DNA from: Verrucomicrobiota bacterium
Lineage (GTDB): Bacteria; Verrucomicrobiota; Verrucomicrobiia; Verrucomicrobiales; Akkermansiaceae
Assembly (NCBI GenBank): GCA_004293445.1
Contig: RDYP01000011.1
Coordinates: forward strand, 1 to 64,000
Length of the DNA: 64,000 nt
Direction: 5' to 3'
Shown: positions 1 to 9,674 of the stretch, piece by piece
Numbering within the stretch: position 1 is the first letter of the stretch
Layout of the letters: each line of letters starts with the position of its first letter
Translations under genes and position numbers: made by a program
The notes under the pieces: generated by a model
What the model was told of the DNA's origin: nothing
The model's database searches: none
What the model saw: the letters and a program-made list of their open reading frames with translations, nothing else

Positions 1-163
1 GGTCGTTGAACCACGAGCTTCCTACAGCTCCTGGCCCCTTGCCAATCACGCCGATTGCGCTAGCCGCTTGAATCCGCGCACCATAATGAGGGGACCCTGT
101 CGCGATTTTCTTCTTCCCGTCTCGGGCTTGCGTGGGTTGGGGAGCGGTGCATTTTCGTCGCCG

Positions 164-634
164 ATGAAGCCGCAACTTGGACAACTGGCCCCGACTTTCA
201 CTGCCGCAGTCACGGGAAATCCCTACGCCGCGGGCGCGACCCTCTCGCTGTCAGACCTCCGGGGCGAGAGGGTGGTCCTCGTCTTTTATCCAAAGGACGA
301 CACCCCCGGTTGCACCAATCAGGCCTGCGCGCTGCGCGACCACTGGGCAGAGCTTCAGGGCAAGGCACGGATTTTTGGGGTGAGCGTGGACCCCCTGAAA
401 AGCCATGACCGTTTCATCGCCAAATACGGACTGCCCTACCCGCTGATCGCGGACGAAGACGGGGCGATCGTTGCGGCCTATGGCGTGTGGGTTGAGAAGT
501 CGATGTATGGGAAAAAATACATGGGCACCGAGCGAAGTAGCTTCGTGATCGGTGCTGATGGCAGGATCGAGGCGGTGCTGGAGAAGGTCGCGCCGGACGC
601 GCACTTGGCCCGCTTGATCGAGGTCCTGGGCTGA
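164..634 (+). CDS. bcp: Thioredoxin-dependent thiol peroxidase (peroxiredoxin, Bcp/PrxQ type)
   Basis: FYPKDDTPGCTNQACALRD motif and AhpC/TSA fold sequence; ATG at 164 fits the family N-terminus better than the 68 start of the ORF track. Confidence 0.9.
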   Translation: MKPQLGQLAPTFTAAVTGNPYAAGATLSLSDLRGERVVLVFYPKDDTPGCTNQACALRDHWAELQGKARIFGVSVDPLKSHDRFIAKYGLPYPLIADEDGAIVAAYGVWVEKSMYGKKYMGTERSSFVIGADGRIEAVLEKVAPDAHLARLIEVLG

Positions 635-701
635 GCCCGTGGCCCGCCGGAACGAATCTATTGAGCTTTGCCCGTCGTCGGGCCTAAGTTCCGCCCGCCG
701 C

Positions 702-1136
702 ATGTCCAAGCCCTCATCCAAGCCTCCCGCCCATCCCGGCGCCGCCGTGCTGGTGATTGCCGGAATGTCGCTGACACTCGCCGCGGCACTGCAGCTCATG
801 GGGCTCTCGGGTAGGCTCGATGCCCTTTTTGCGGCTTGGTTTGCAGGAATGGGGATTGGTGGCGAATTCCACGACGCACCTGCATCGCTGGTCTGGTGCT
901 GGACCGTTCCCTTGGTCTTCGGCCTGTCGGCTGCCATGCTCGGTTCCCGGCGAAACTGGCGTCGCGCGGTGCTTTGGACGACCACACTGATCCTGACTTT
1001 GGCGTGGATTCCGATATTCGCACTCGCGGGTTTTCGTGCGCCCGCTGCGATGCCTCTACTTGCGCTCGCTTGGTGTGGCCTGTGGACGATGATTTACGCG
1101 GCGCGTCACCAAGAGCCGGACGAAGGGGAGAACTGA
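702..1136 (+). CDS. Hypothetical small membrane protein
   Basis: ORF 639..1136 with several hydrophobic segments; internal ATG at 702 preferred. Confidence 0.5.
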   Translation: MSKPSSKPPAHPGAAVLVIAGMSLTLAAALQLMGLSGRLDALFAAWFAGMGIGGEFHDAPASLVWCWTVPLVFGLSAAMLGSRRNWRRAVLWTTTLILTLAWIPIFALAGFRAPAAMPLLALAWCGLWTMIYAARHQEPDEGEN

Positions 1137-1143
1137 TTTTACC

Positions 1144-1743
1144 ATGGCACGCATTGATTATCCCGAAGCCGTCGGCGCTCTGGTCGAGGAACTCCGCCGA
1201 CTGCCTGGTGTCGGCCCACGCAGTGCGGAGCGCATCGCAATCTGGCTTTTGCAGAGTCCGAAGGCCGATCCCGTGGGGCTTGCGTCGATTCTCGCTCGAG
1301 CCAAGGCGGAAGTGGTGAGCTGTCCAAACTGTGGTTTTTTTGCGACCGCCGACCGCTGCGCGATCTGCTCCGACTCAGCCCGCGAGCCGATCATTTGCGT
1401 GGTGGAACAGGCCACAGATGTCCTCCCCTTGGAGCGATCCGGGGTTTTCAAGGGGCGCTATCACTGCCTCGGTGGCAAGCTTTCGCCGCTGGACAATGTG
1501 ACACCGGAAGATCTGCGGATCGGTTCGCTGCTTCGGCGGATCGATGCGGAAGAGGTGCCTGAGGTGATTCTCGCGCCTGGCTCCGATGTCGAGGGCGAGG
1601 CAACCGCGAATTACCTCGCGAGCTTGCTTCGTGGAAAATGCCACATCACCCGCATTGCCCAAGGCCTGCCGGCCGGCGGCGGGCTGGAGCATGCCGACGC
1701 CCTGACCCTCGCCCGGGCGCTCGAGGGTCGTCGCGGGCTCTAG
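1144..1743 (+). CDS. recR: Recombination mediator RecR
   Basis: LRRLPGVGPRSAERIA helix-hairpin-helix, C4 zinc finger (CPNCGFFATADRCAIC), Toprim segment. Confidence 0.95.
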   Translation: MARIDYPEAVGALVEELRRLPGVGPRSAERIAIWLLQSPKADPVGLASILARAKAEVVSCPNCGFFATADRCAICSDSAREPIICVVEQATDVLPLERSGVFKGRYHCLGGKLSPLDNVTPEDLRIGSLLRRIDAEEVPEVILAPGSDVEGEATANYLASLLRGKCHITRIAQGLPAGGGLEHADALTLARALEGRRGL

Positions 1744-1746
1744 GTC

Positions 1747-2631
1747 GTGACTCGAAAATCAAAAAACACACTCTTTCCTGCAATGCCACCTCCACCCCGC
1801 AAACGTCCGCATTTCCAAAGCAAGAAGGCTTGGCAGCGGCCCGGTCCGCCGCCGCCGAGAAAGCGAGCGGGCGAGCAGGGCTGGGACCCGGTGGCAGGTT
1901 GGTATGACAAATTGGTTGGCGACAAAGGTTCGGACTATCATCGCAATGTCATCCTGCCCGCCGCCCTGCGATTGCTGGCCGTGGAGCCGGGTGAAAGGCT
2001 GCTCGACCTCTGCTGTGGCCAGGGGGTTTTGATTCCGCTCTTGCTCGAAGCCAAGGCCGCTGCAGTGACGGGGGTCGATGCCAGTCCCCAGTTGATCGCT
2101 TCGGCGGGTGCCCGGTTTGAGAAAGATCGCCGCGTTCGTTTGATCGTCGCCGATGCCTGTGCTCCCGGTTCCTGGGCCGACGGATCGCACGATGCTGCCG
2201 CCTGCATCATGGCGGTCCACGACGTGCCGGATCTTTCGGCGATGGCGCGTCAAGCGGCTGCCGCGCTCAGGCCCGGCGGGAGATTTGTGGCCATCTTCAT
2301 GCACCCCTGCTTCCGGATCCCACAGCAGGCCCACTGGGGCTGGGACGAGGGCCGCAAGCTCCAGTTCCGCCGTGTCGATCGCTACGGTGTCCCGCAGGAA
2401 ATTCCCATCGTCACCCATCCGGGCCAAGGGGGGGGCTTGACGACGACTTTCTACCACCGACCGATCGGCGAAGTACTTGCTGCTTTCGGCAAGGCCGGGT
2501 TGGCATTGGTCGACTGCGAAGAACTTTTCAGCCATCGTCGTTCCCAGCCCGGTCCGCGGGCCAAGGGCGAGAATCGTGCGGTTCAGGAGTTCCCGGTCTT
2601 CATGGCCATCTCCTGCGTCAAGCTGCCGTGA
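1747..2631 (+). CDS. Class I SAM-dependent methyltransferase
   Basis: LLDLCCGQGVLIPLLLEAKAAAVTGVDAS motif I and downstream methyltransferase motifs. Confidence 0.8.
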   Translation: MTRKSKNTLFPAMPPPPRKRPHFQSKKAWQRPGPPPPRKRAGEQGWDPVAGWYDKLVGDKGSDYHRNVILPAALRLLAVEPGERLLDLCCGQGVLIPLLLEAKAAAVTGVDASPQLIASAGARFEKDRRVRLIVADACAPGSWADGSHDAAACIMAVHDVPDLSAMARQAAAALRPGGRFVAIFMHPCFRIPQQAHWGWDEGRKLQFRRVDRYGVPQEIPIVTHPGQGGGLTTTFYHRPIGEVLAAFGKAGLALVDCEELFSHRRSQPGPRAKGENRAVQEFPVFMAISCVKLP

Positions 2632-2677
2632 AATTCCCCTTTCCCCCGGGGGGCTGGCGTCCTAGCTTCCCGCCGAA

Positions 2678-3691
2678 ATGAGCGGCTGCCACGGTCCCCA
2701 GATGAAGATGGATCCCGGTTTGCACCAGGATAAGAAGCCTTCGTGGATCAAGGTCCGCTTGCCCAATAATCCGGTATTCTGGTCGACCAAGTCCCTGATC
2801 ACCGACCTCAAGCTGGTGACGGTTTGTGAGGAGGCCCAGTGCCCGAACCGTTGGGAATGCTGGGGTCAGGGCACCGCGACCTTCATGATCGCCGGCGAGA
2901 AATGTACCCGCGCCTGTGGTTTCTGTGCGGTGAAGACCGCCAAGCCCGACGCGCTGGAGGCCGACGAGCCGGTCCGGGTAGCAGAGGCGACGCGCCGGAT
3001 GAAATTGCGGCATGTGGTGATCACCGCGGTGGCGCGCGATGATCTCCGCGACGGCGGTGCGGAGCATTTTCAGCAAACCATCGAGGCCGTCCGTGCGGTG
3101 AATCCGGGCATCGTGATCGAGGTGCTGGTGCCCGATTTCAACGATCGCGACTGGGCCCTTCAAATGGTCATGGACGCCCGTCCGCACATTTTTAATCACA
3201 ACCTCGAGACCGTGGAGCGGCTCACTCCGCTGGTTCGTTCCCGTGCGAAGTATCATCGCAGTCTTGCGGTGTTGAAGAAAGCCAAGGCAATGGTCGGCGG
3301 CAAGGTCGCGACCAAGAGCGGCATCATGCTGGGACTGGGCGAGCAGCGGGACGAAATCCTGCGGGCGATGGATGATCTGCTGGAAGCGGATGTCACGGTG
3401 CTGACCATGGGTCAGTATCTGCGGCCGACTCCGCGCCACCTGCCGGTGGTCGATTACATCGAGCCTGCGGTCTTCGACGAGTTGAAGCAAATCGCCCTCG
3501 ACAAGGGGTTTCGTCACGTCGCCAGCGGTCCCTTGGTGCGGAGTTCGTATCACGCTGCGGATTTTCGGCCCGAGCTCGACATCATGGATGAGATCGAGAA
3601 GGCGGCCTCGGTGCGCGGTCTCGACCTTCAGCCGGAGGATCTACCGATCCCTGCCGCAACTCCGGCGCTGGTCAGGGCTTCGGTGAGCTGA
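2678..3691 (+). CDS. lipA: Lipoyl synthase
   Basis: CxxxxCPNxxxC (CEEAQCPNRWEC) and radical-SAM CTRACGFC motifs. Confidence 0.95.
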   Translation: MSGCHGPQMKMDPGLHQDKKPSWIKVRLPNNPVFWSTKSLITDLKLVTVCEEAQCPNRWECWGQGTATFMIAGEKCTRACGFCAVKTAKPDALEADEPVRVAEATRRMKLRHVVITAVARDDLRDGGAEHFQQTIEAVRAVNPGIVIEVLVPDFNDRDWALQMVMDARPHIFNHNLETVERLTPLVRSRAKYHRSLAVLKKAKAMVGGKVATKSGIMLGLGEQRDEILRAMDDLLEADVTVLTMGQYLRPTPRHLPVVDYIEPAVFDELKQIALDKGFRHVASGPLVRSSYHAADFRPELDIMDEIEKAASVRGLDLQPEDLPIPAATPALVRASVS

Positions 3692-3743
3692 GTTTGCTGG
3701 AGCGGTGGCGTTGTGAGGACCAGGCGACGGTGATTCGGCGCGT

Positions 3744-5171
3744 CTAGCTGATGAGTGGGAGGACGAGGCGGGCGGTGGTTCCGCCGAGATCGCGTGCTTC
3801 CAATGAGACCCTGCCACCGTGAAGTTCGGCAGCCTCCTTGACCAGCGTGAGGCCGAGGCCGGTGCCCTTGCGACCGTGGGCGTGGTGCTTGAGGGAGTAA
3901 AAGCGGTCGAAGACCTTATCGCGGGCGTAGTCGGGGATGCCGGGGCCGCGGTCGGAGATGGAAACGGAGCCATCTGCCAGAAGAACGATTTCGACCCTTG
4001 ATCCTGCCGGGGAGAAATCGATGGCGTTTTCGAGTAGATTCGTGACGGCGGAGCGCAGGATGAAGGCATCGCCGAGGATGGCGACGGATGTTTCCGGCAG
4101 CGAGCTGACGAGGGTGACCTCCGCGAGTTCCGCAGGCGGGCGGGCTTGGTCGATGGCGCGCGCGACGATGGGGACGAGATCAACGCGGTCGCTGGTGCCG
4201 AGGCTGCTGCGTCCTTCGAGGGCGGAGAGTTCGAGCAGGCGGTTGAGCAGTCGTTCGGCGCGACCGGATTCGGCGCGGATATTGCCGAGGAAGCGGCGGC
4301 GGTCGGCGGCGGGCATTTCCTCGTCCAGCAGTTCCGCCGCGCCGCGGATGGCGGCGAGAGGGCTTTTCATTTCGTGGGTAAGCGTCTGGACGTAGCGCTC
4401 GGCATAGCGTCGGCCCTCGAGAGCCTCGCGCATGGACTCGAGAGCCCGGGCGAGGGTGTTGACTTCCTTGCCGGCGCCGAGTTTCGGCAGAGCAGGGCGT
4501 TTTCCGGATTCGATCTCGCGGGCGTATTCGGTGAGGCGCCCGACGGGGCGGTATTGCCAGATAAAGACGGCCGCGACGAGGAAGAGGATGCCGGCACCGA
4601 CGAGGCCGGTTCCCCAGTAGATGGCACGTCGGCGGGCTCGGACGATGGGCAGGACGTCGGATTGTGGCTTGTAGACGGTGAGTACGCCGAGGGGTTTTTC
4701 GGGGGTCCCCACGAGGGCACCGACGTAGAGGACGGAGGATTGCGGGTTGTCACTGGCGTCTCGACTACTACGTGCGCCGTATTTTCCTTGAAGGGTGTGG
4801 AAGACGTCGCGCTTCGAGGAAAGGTCTGCGCCTTCGAGCTGGCCTGCGGAATCGAAGAGGACGATGCCTTGGGCGTCGGTCAGGTAGGCTCCGATGCCAA
4901 GGTCTCGTTTGATATGGCCATGGATGTTGGCTTCGAATCGGCGCTTGGAGGCGGCTGCAAAGCTGTGGGCAAAGTCCTGCTTGTCGAAACGGCCGGCTTC
5001 CAAGTCGGCTGCTACGATGGCTGCGAGCAACTGGGCGGTATCGACCATGGACTCCTCGGTTGCTTGATAGGTCTGTGGTTCGACGACGGAGAGCTGTTGC
5101 CGGACGAGCAGGTAAATTCCCGCCCCGATGATGAGGGCGATGAAAAAGAGGGTGACGCGGGTGAGGCGCAT
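3744..5171 (-). CDS. creC: Sensor histidine kinase, CreC-like
   Basis: Translation from MRLTRVTLFF: TM, HAMP-like region, LTHEMKSPLAAIRG H-box, N/G boxes; next to creB; the 709-aa ORF call is N-terminally over-extended. Confidence 0.85.
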   Translation of the reverse strand: MRLTRVTLFFIALIIGAGIYLLVRQQLSVVEPQTYQATEESMVDTAQLLAAIVAADLEAGRFDKQDFAHSFAAASKRRFEANIHGHIKRDLGIGAYLTDAQGIVLFDSAGQLEGADLSSKRDVFHTLQGKYGARSSRDASDNPQSSVLYVGALVGTPEKPLGVLTVYKPQSDVLPIVRARRRAIYWGTGLVGAGILFLVAAVFIWQYRPVGRLTEYAREIESGKRPALPKLGAGKEVNTLARALESMREALEGRRYAERYVQTLTHEMKSPLAAIRGAAELLDEEMPAADRRRFLGNIRAESGRAERLLNRLLELSALEGRSSLGTSDRVDLVPIVARAIDQARPPAELAEVTLVSSLPETSVAILGDAFILRSAVTNLLENAIDFSPAGSRVEIVLLADGSVSISDRGPGIPDYARDKVFDRFYSLKHHAHGRKGTGLGLTLVKEAAELHGGRVSLEARDLGGTTARLVLPLIS

Positions 5172-5239
5172 GGGGGAGAGACTCAAGACACAAGACCTGA
5201 GCTGGGAGAGAGTTGAGGGCGCCGGTGGCGGGTGGCGGC

Positions 5240-5953
<714 letters not shown>

Positions 5954-6027
5954 GGCGGGTTTGGAGAGGAGGGTGTGGGGTGAGTGTGAAAAATCGATGA
6001 ATCCGCTATTCGTCGTGACGGCGATGT

Positions 6028-8259
6028 TCAGGTGAAGCTCCAGGCGTCCATGTCGAAGACCACGGTGACGTCGTCCGGGAGAGTGGTCTTTTGCAGGACC
6101 TGTTGGACGTGTCGGCTGAGGGGGCGGGCGTTTTTGCAGCGAAGCATGAGCTGGAAGCGGAACTGGCCGTGGGAGCGGACTAGTGGGCTTGGCATGGGTT
6201 CGCCGAGAATGACGCCGGCCGGGCAGTTTTCGCCGAGTCGGCGGAAGAGAGTTTGCAGGGTGAACTCGGCGCGGCGCTCGTGGGTAGAGCGGCTGGTGAG
6301 AACGGCGCAGTGGGCGAAGGGCGGGTAGCTGAACTGGCGGCGGAATTCGAGCTCCTGCTCGGCAAAGCCGTCGAAGTCGTGGTGGCGCGCGAACTGGATG
6401 CTCGGCGAGTGGGGGGTGAAGGTCTGCACGATGACTTCGCCTTCGAGTTCGCCACGTCCGGCGCGTCCGGCGACTTGGGTGAGGAGTTGGAAAGTGCGTT
6501 CGCCCGCACGGAAGTCGGGGACGTGGAGGCCGATGTCGGCGTTGAGGATCCCGACGAGGGTGACGTTGGGGAAATGGAGGCCCTTGGCGATCATTTGGGT
6601 GCCGATCAGCACATCGATCTTGCGGGCCTGGAAGGCATTGAGGAGGTCGCGCAGGGCGTTTTTTTTCCGCATGGCATCGGCATCGATGCGGGCGATGCGG
6701 GCCTCGGGCAGGACCTTCGCGAGAACTTCTTCGACCTTCTGGGTGCCGAATCCTTGGAGGGCGATGGCGGGGTCACGGCACTCGGGGCATTTCCTCGGAA
6801 CCACGGCCTGGTGGCCACAGACGTGGCAGCACAGCCGCTCGTCCTCGCGGTGGTAGGTGAGGGCGACGGCGCAGTGGGGACACATGCAGACGTGGCCGCA
6901 GGAAGGGCACTGGAGGGATCGTGCGAAGCCGCGACGGTTGAGGAAGAGAATGGATTGCTCGTTTTTTGCGAGGCGTTGTTCGAGGGCGCTGCGGAGGCGC
7001 TCGGACAGGATGGCCATGCCGCCCTTCTGTTTCTTCGACTCGAGCCGCATGTCGAGAATCCGGATGAGGGGCAGGGATTGGCCATCGGCGCGTTGCTGGA
7101 GGCGGACGAGCTGGTACTTGCCATCGAGAGTGTTTTGGAAGGACTCGAGCGAGGGAGTGGCCGAGCCGAGGACGATGCTACAGCCCTCGAGGTGGGCGCG
7201 TAGTACCGCGACGTCACGGCCGTGGTAGCGGGGGATTTGATCCTGCTTGTAGGAATTTTCGTGTTCCTCATCGACCAGGATGAGTCCGAGGTCGGGCAGT
7301 GGGGCGAAGACGGCGGAGCGGGCGCCGATGACGATGCGGGCGATGCCTTTGCGGATGCGGTGCCATTCGTCGAAGCGCTCGCCTTGGGACAGGTTGGAGT
7401 GGAGAACGGCAACCTGTTCCTGGATGGCGGCGAAGCGGGCGCGAAAGCGGCGTACGGTCTGGGGGGTGAGGGAAATTTCGGGGACGAGGACGAGAACGGT
7501 TTTGCCGAGGTCGAGCGTGGCGCGGGCGGCTTGGAGATAGACTTCGGTTTTGCCGGAGCCGGTGACGCCGTGGAGCAGGATGGGAGAGGGCGGAGTGGAG
7601 GGGGTGGAGGAAGAGAGGGACGTCAGGATGACTTCCAGTGCGGCGGCTTGTTCGGGGTTGAGGGGGAGCGGGGAGTCGGGAAGGATTTCCTCGATCCCGT
7701 CAGCTTCGGGATCGCGGCGGACTTCTTCTTCGACGAGGCGGATGAGTCCCTGTTTGGCGAGGGATTTTACGGAGGCGGAAGCACCGTCACCGAGCTCGGT
7801 GAGGGGCAGTTTGTTTTCCGGGGCGTGGCCGAGCAGGGCGAGGATGGCGGACTGCTTGGGTGCGCGCTTGTCGAGTCTGGCGAGGACTTCCTGCGGCGGT
7901 GGGCCTTCGAGGACGGCGAACTTGCGGACTTTGGCGGAATTGTCCTCCGTGCGGACGGCCTCCGGGAGCAGGGCGCGGATGACGCTTTCGATACTGCATC
8001 CGTAGTAGCTGGCGATCCAGCGGCCGGCTTCGAGCAGCTTGGGGGTGATCAGCGGTTCGGGATCGCTGAGCGAGTGGAGCGGGCGGAGGGCGAAGCCTAG
8101 GTCCTCGGTCGCGACGAGGTCGAGGACGGTGCCTTGGGAGAGTTTGTTGCGCAGGGGGATGCGGACGCGGCAGCCGGGCACGACGGGCAGGCCATCGGGG
8201 ATGGCGTAGTCGAAGACGAGCTCGGAAGGGCCGTCGATGAGGACGCGGGCGGCGGGCAT
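6028..8259 (-). CDS. priA: Primosomal protein N' (replication restart helicase PriA)
   Basis: GVTGSGKTEVYL Walker A, DEEHENSYKQDQ, zinc-binding cysteines CPSCGHVCMCPHC. Confidence 0.95.
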   Translation of the reverse strand: MPAARVLIDGPSELVFDYAIPDGLPVVPGCRVRIPLRNKLSQGTVLDLVATEDLGFALRPLHSLSDPEPLITPKLLEAGRWIASYYGCSIESVIRALLPEAVRTEDNSAKVRKFAVLEGPPPQEVLARLDKRAPKQSAILALLGHAPENKLPLTELGDGASASVKSLAKQGLIRLVEEEVRRDPEADGIEEILPDSPLPLNPEQAAALEVILTSLSSSTPSTPPSPILLHGVTGSGKTEVYLQAARATLDLGKTVLVLVPEISLTPQTVRRFRARFAAIQEQVAVLHSNLSQGERFDEWHRIRKGIARIVIGARSAVFAPLPDLGLILVDEEHENSYKQDQIPRYHGRDVAVLRAHLEGCSIVLGSATPSLESFQNTLDGKYQLVRLQQRADGQSLPLIRILDMRLESKKQKGGMAILSERLRSALEQRLAKNEQSILFLNRRGFARSLQCPSCGHVCMCPHCAVALTYHREDERLCCHVCGHQAVVPRKCPECRDPAIALQGFGTQKVEEVLAKVLPEARIARIDADAMRKKNALRDLLNAFQARKIDVLIGTQMIAKGLHFPNVTLVGILNADIGLHVPDFRAGERTFQLLTQVAGRAGRGELEGEVIVQTFTPHSPSIQFARHHDFDGFAEQELEFRRQFSYPPFAHCAVLTSRSTHERRAEFTLQTLFRRLGENCPAGVILGEPMPSPLVRSHGQFRFQLMLRCKNARPLSRHVQQVLQKTTLPDDVTVVFDMDAWSFT

Positions 8260-8499
8260 GGGCCAAGAGTTCTACTCGGGCCGGGCGTGGATGGGAACCT
8301 CCAAGACGGGAAGCAATGGTTTGGAGGAGTGACGATCATAGCCGGACCAGGTTTAGGGAGGTCGGCTGATGCGAATTTCCTCGCAAGCGCCTTGTTCCGT
8401 GCCGGTCCGTGCCGGATCCTGCGATTTCACTACGATTGGAACTTTCACCGCTTTTTCCAGTCGCTGCTCCATATAGCCTCATCCATAAAGCCTTCTATC

Positions 8500-9576
8500 A
8501 TGATTTGGGCTTGGGTCATCTTTATTGGTTTTGTCTTTCTGATGTTGGCACTCGACCTGGGGGTGTTCCACCGGAAATCCCACGTTGTCGGCTTCAAGGA
8601 GTCCCTCACCTGGTCCGGGGTATGGATTAGCCTAGGTTTGGCATTCTCGATTCTCGTCTATTTTGCCTATGATCTGCACTGGTTCGGTCTCGGCAACTCG
8701 GTCGATGCCGTGGATCAGTTGGTCAACACCGGTAAGCTGGCGGCGACGAAATACCTGACTGCCTACGTGGTAGAGAAGTCGCTGAGCGTGGATAATATCT
8801 TCGTCATCGCGATGGTGTTCAGCTCGCTCGTAGTGCCGGCGCGTTATCAGCACCGTGTGCTGTTTTGGGGCATCATCGGCGCATTGCTGATGCGTGGCGC
8901 GATGATTGGGCTGGGGTCGGTGCTGGTGCAGAACTTCCATGCGATCCTCTATTTCTTCGGGGGCTTCCTGATCTTCACCGGGATAAAGATGCTTGTGATG
9001 GAGGAGAAAGAGGATCACCCAGAGAACAATCCGGTGGTGCGCTGGATCCGGAAAATTTTCCCGATCACCCGGGAGTTCCACGGGCAGCATTTCATGGTCC
9101 GGGCCGGCAGCGTGTGGTCTCGCGAGGCGGCGGAGCCGGGGGTGGAAGCGAAGCCGGATCCGGTGGTGGATTTGGCACCCGCGGGGAAATGGCTGCTGAC
9201 GCCGCTGGCGGTGGCCTTGATTCTGGTCGAAGCGACGGATTTGATTTTTGCGGTCGACTCGATCCCTGCCGTTTTCGCGATCACGGCGGATCCCTTCCTG
9301 GTTTTCACCAGCAACGTCTTTGCGATTCTCGGGCTGCGCTCGCTGTATTTTGCGCTGGCGGGGCTGATCGCCAAGTTCCGCTACCTCAAGCCTGCGCTGT
9401 CGCTGATCCTCATTCTGGTGGGGGTGAAAATGCTGGCCGCGAAGTGGCTCAAGCTGTGGCTGGGTGATTCCTTCAATCTCACTGTGCTGGCGGTGATCAT
9501 CGGGATTTTGGTTACGGGTGTGGTCACTTCGCTGATCGTAGGGGCGAAGGATGAGGATGGGGCGATCCCGTCTTGA
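8500..9576 (+). CDS. TerC/Alx family integral membrane protein
   Basis: SLSVDNIFVIAMVF and VEATDLIFAVDSIPAVFAIT signature repeats; ATG at 8500 chosen, upstream part of the 480-aa ORF is antisense to priA. Confidence 0.9.
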   Translation: MIWAWVIFIGFVFLMLALDLGVFHRKSHVVGFKESLTWSGVWISLGLAFSILVYFAYDLHWFGLGNSVDAVDQLVNTGKLAATKYLTAYVVEKSLSVDNIFVIAMVFSSLVVPARYQHRVLFWGIIGALLMRGAMIGLGSVLVQNFHAILYFFGGFLIFTGIKMLVMEEKEDHPENNPVVRWIRKIFPITREFHGQHFMVRAGSVWSREAAEPGVEAKPDPVVDLAPAGKWLLTPLAVALILVEATDLIFAVDSIPAVFAITADPFLVFTSNVFAILGLRSLYFALAGLIAKFRYLKPALSLILILVGVKMLAAKWLKLWLGDSFNLTVLAVIIGILVTGVVTSLIVGAKDEDGAIPS

Positions 9577-9612
9577 GCCCGGGCCGGGGGGGCGATGCCG
9601 TATCGATAAAAA

Positions 9613-9641
9613 AGGCGGCCGGAGGGGTGCTCCGGCCGCCT
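9613..9641 (-). terminator. Intrinsic terminator for the minus-strand gene 9675..12116 (possibly bidirectional with terC-like gene)
   Basis: 11-bp stem AGGCGGCCGGA / TCCGGCCGCCT with 7-nt loop, followed on the minus strand by a T-run (TTTTTTATCG). Confidence 0.75.
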
Positions 9642-9674
9642 GATAGCTGCGCGATGATGTGCGATCGGCGCGGC

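Noticed and set aside
8260-8499. Mn-sensing yybP-ykoY riboswitch upstream of the TerC-like gene
   Set aside because: Looked for the conserved loop sequences and paired stems; not found by eye
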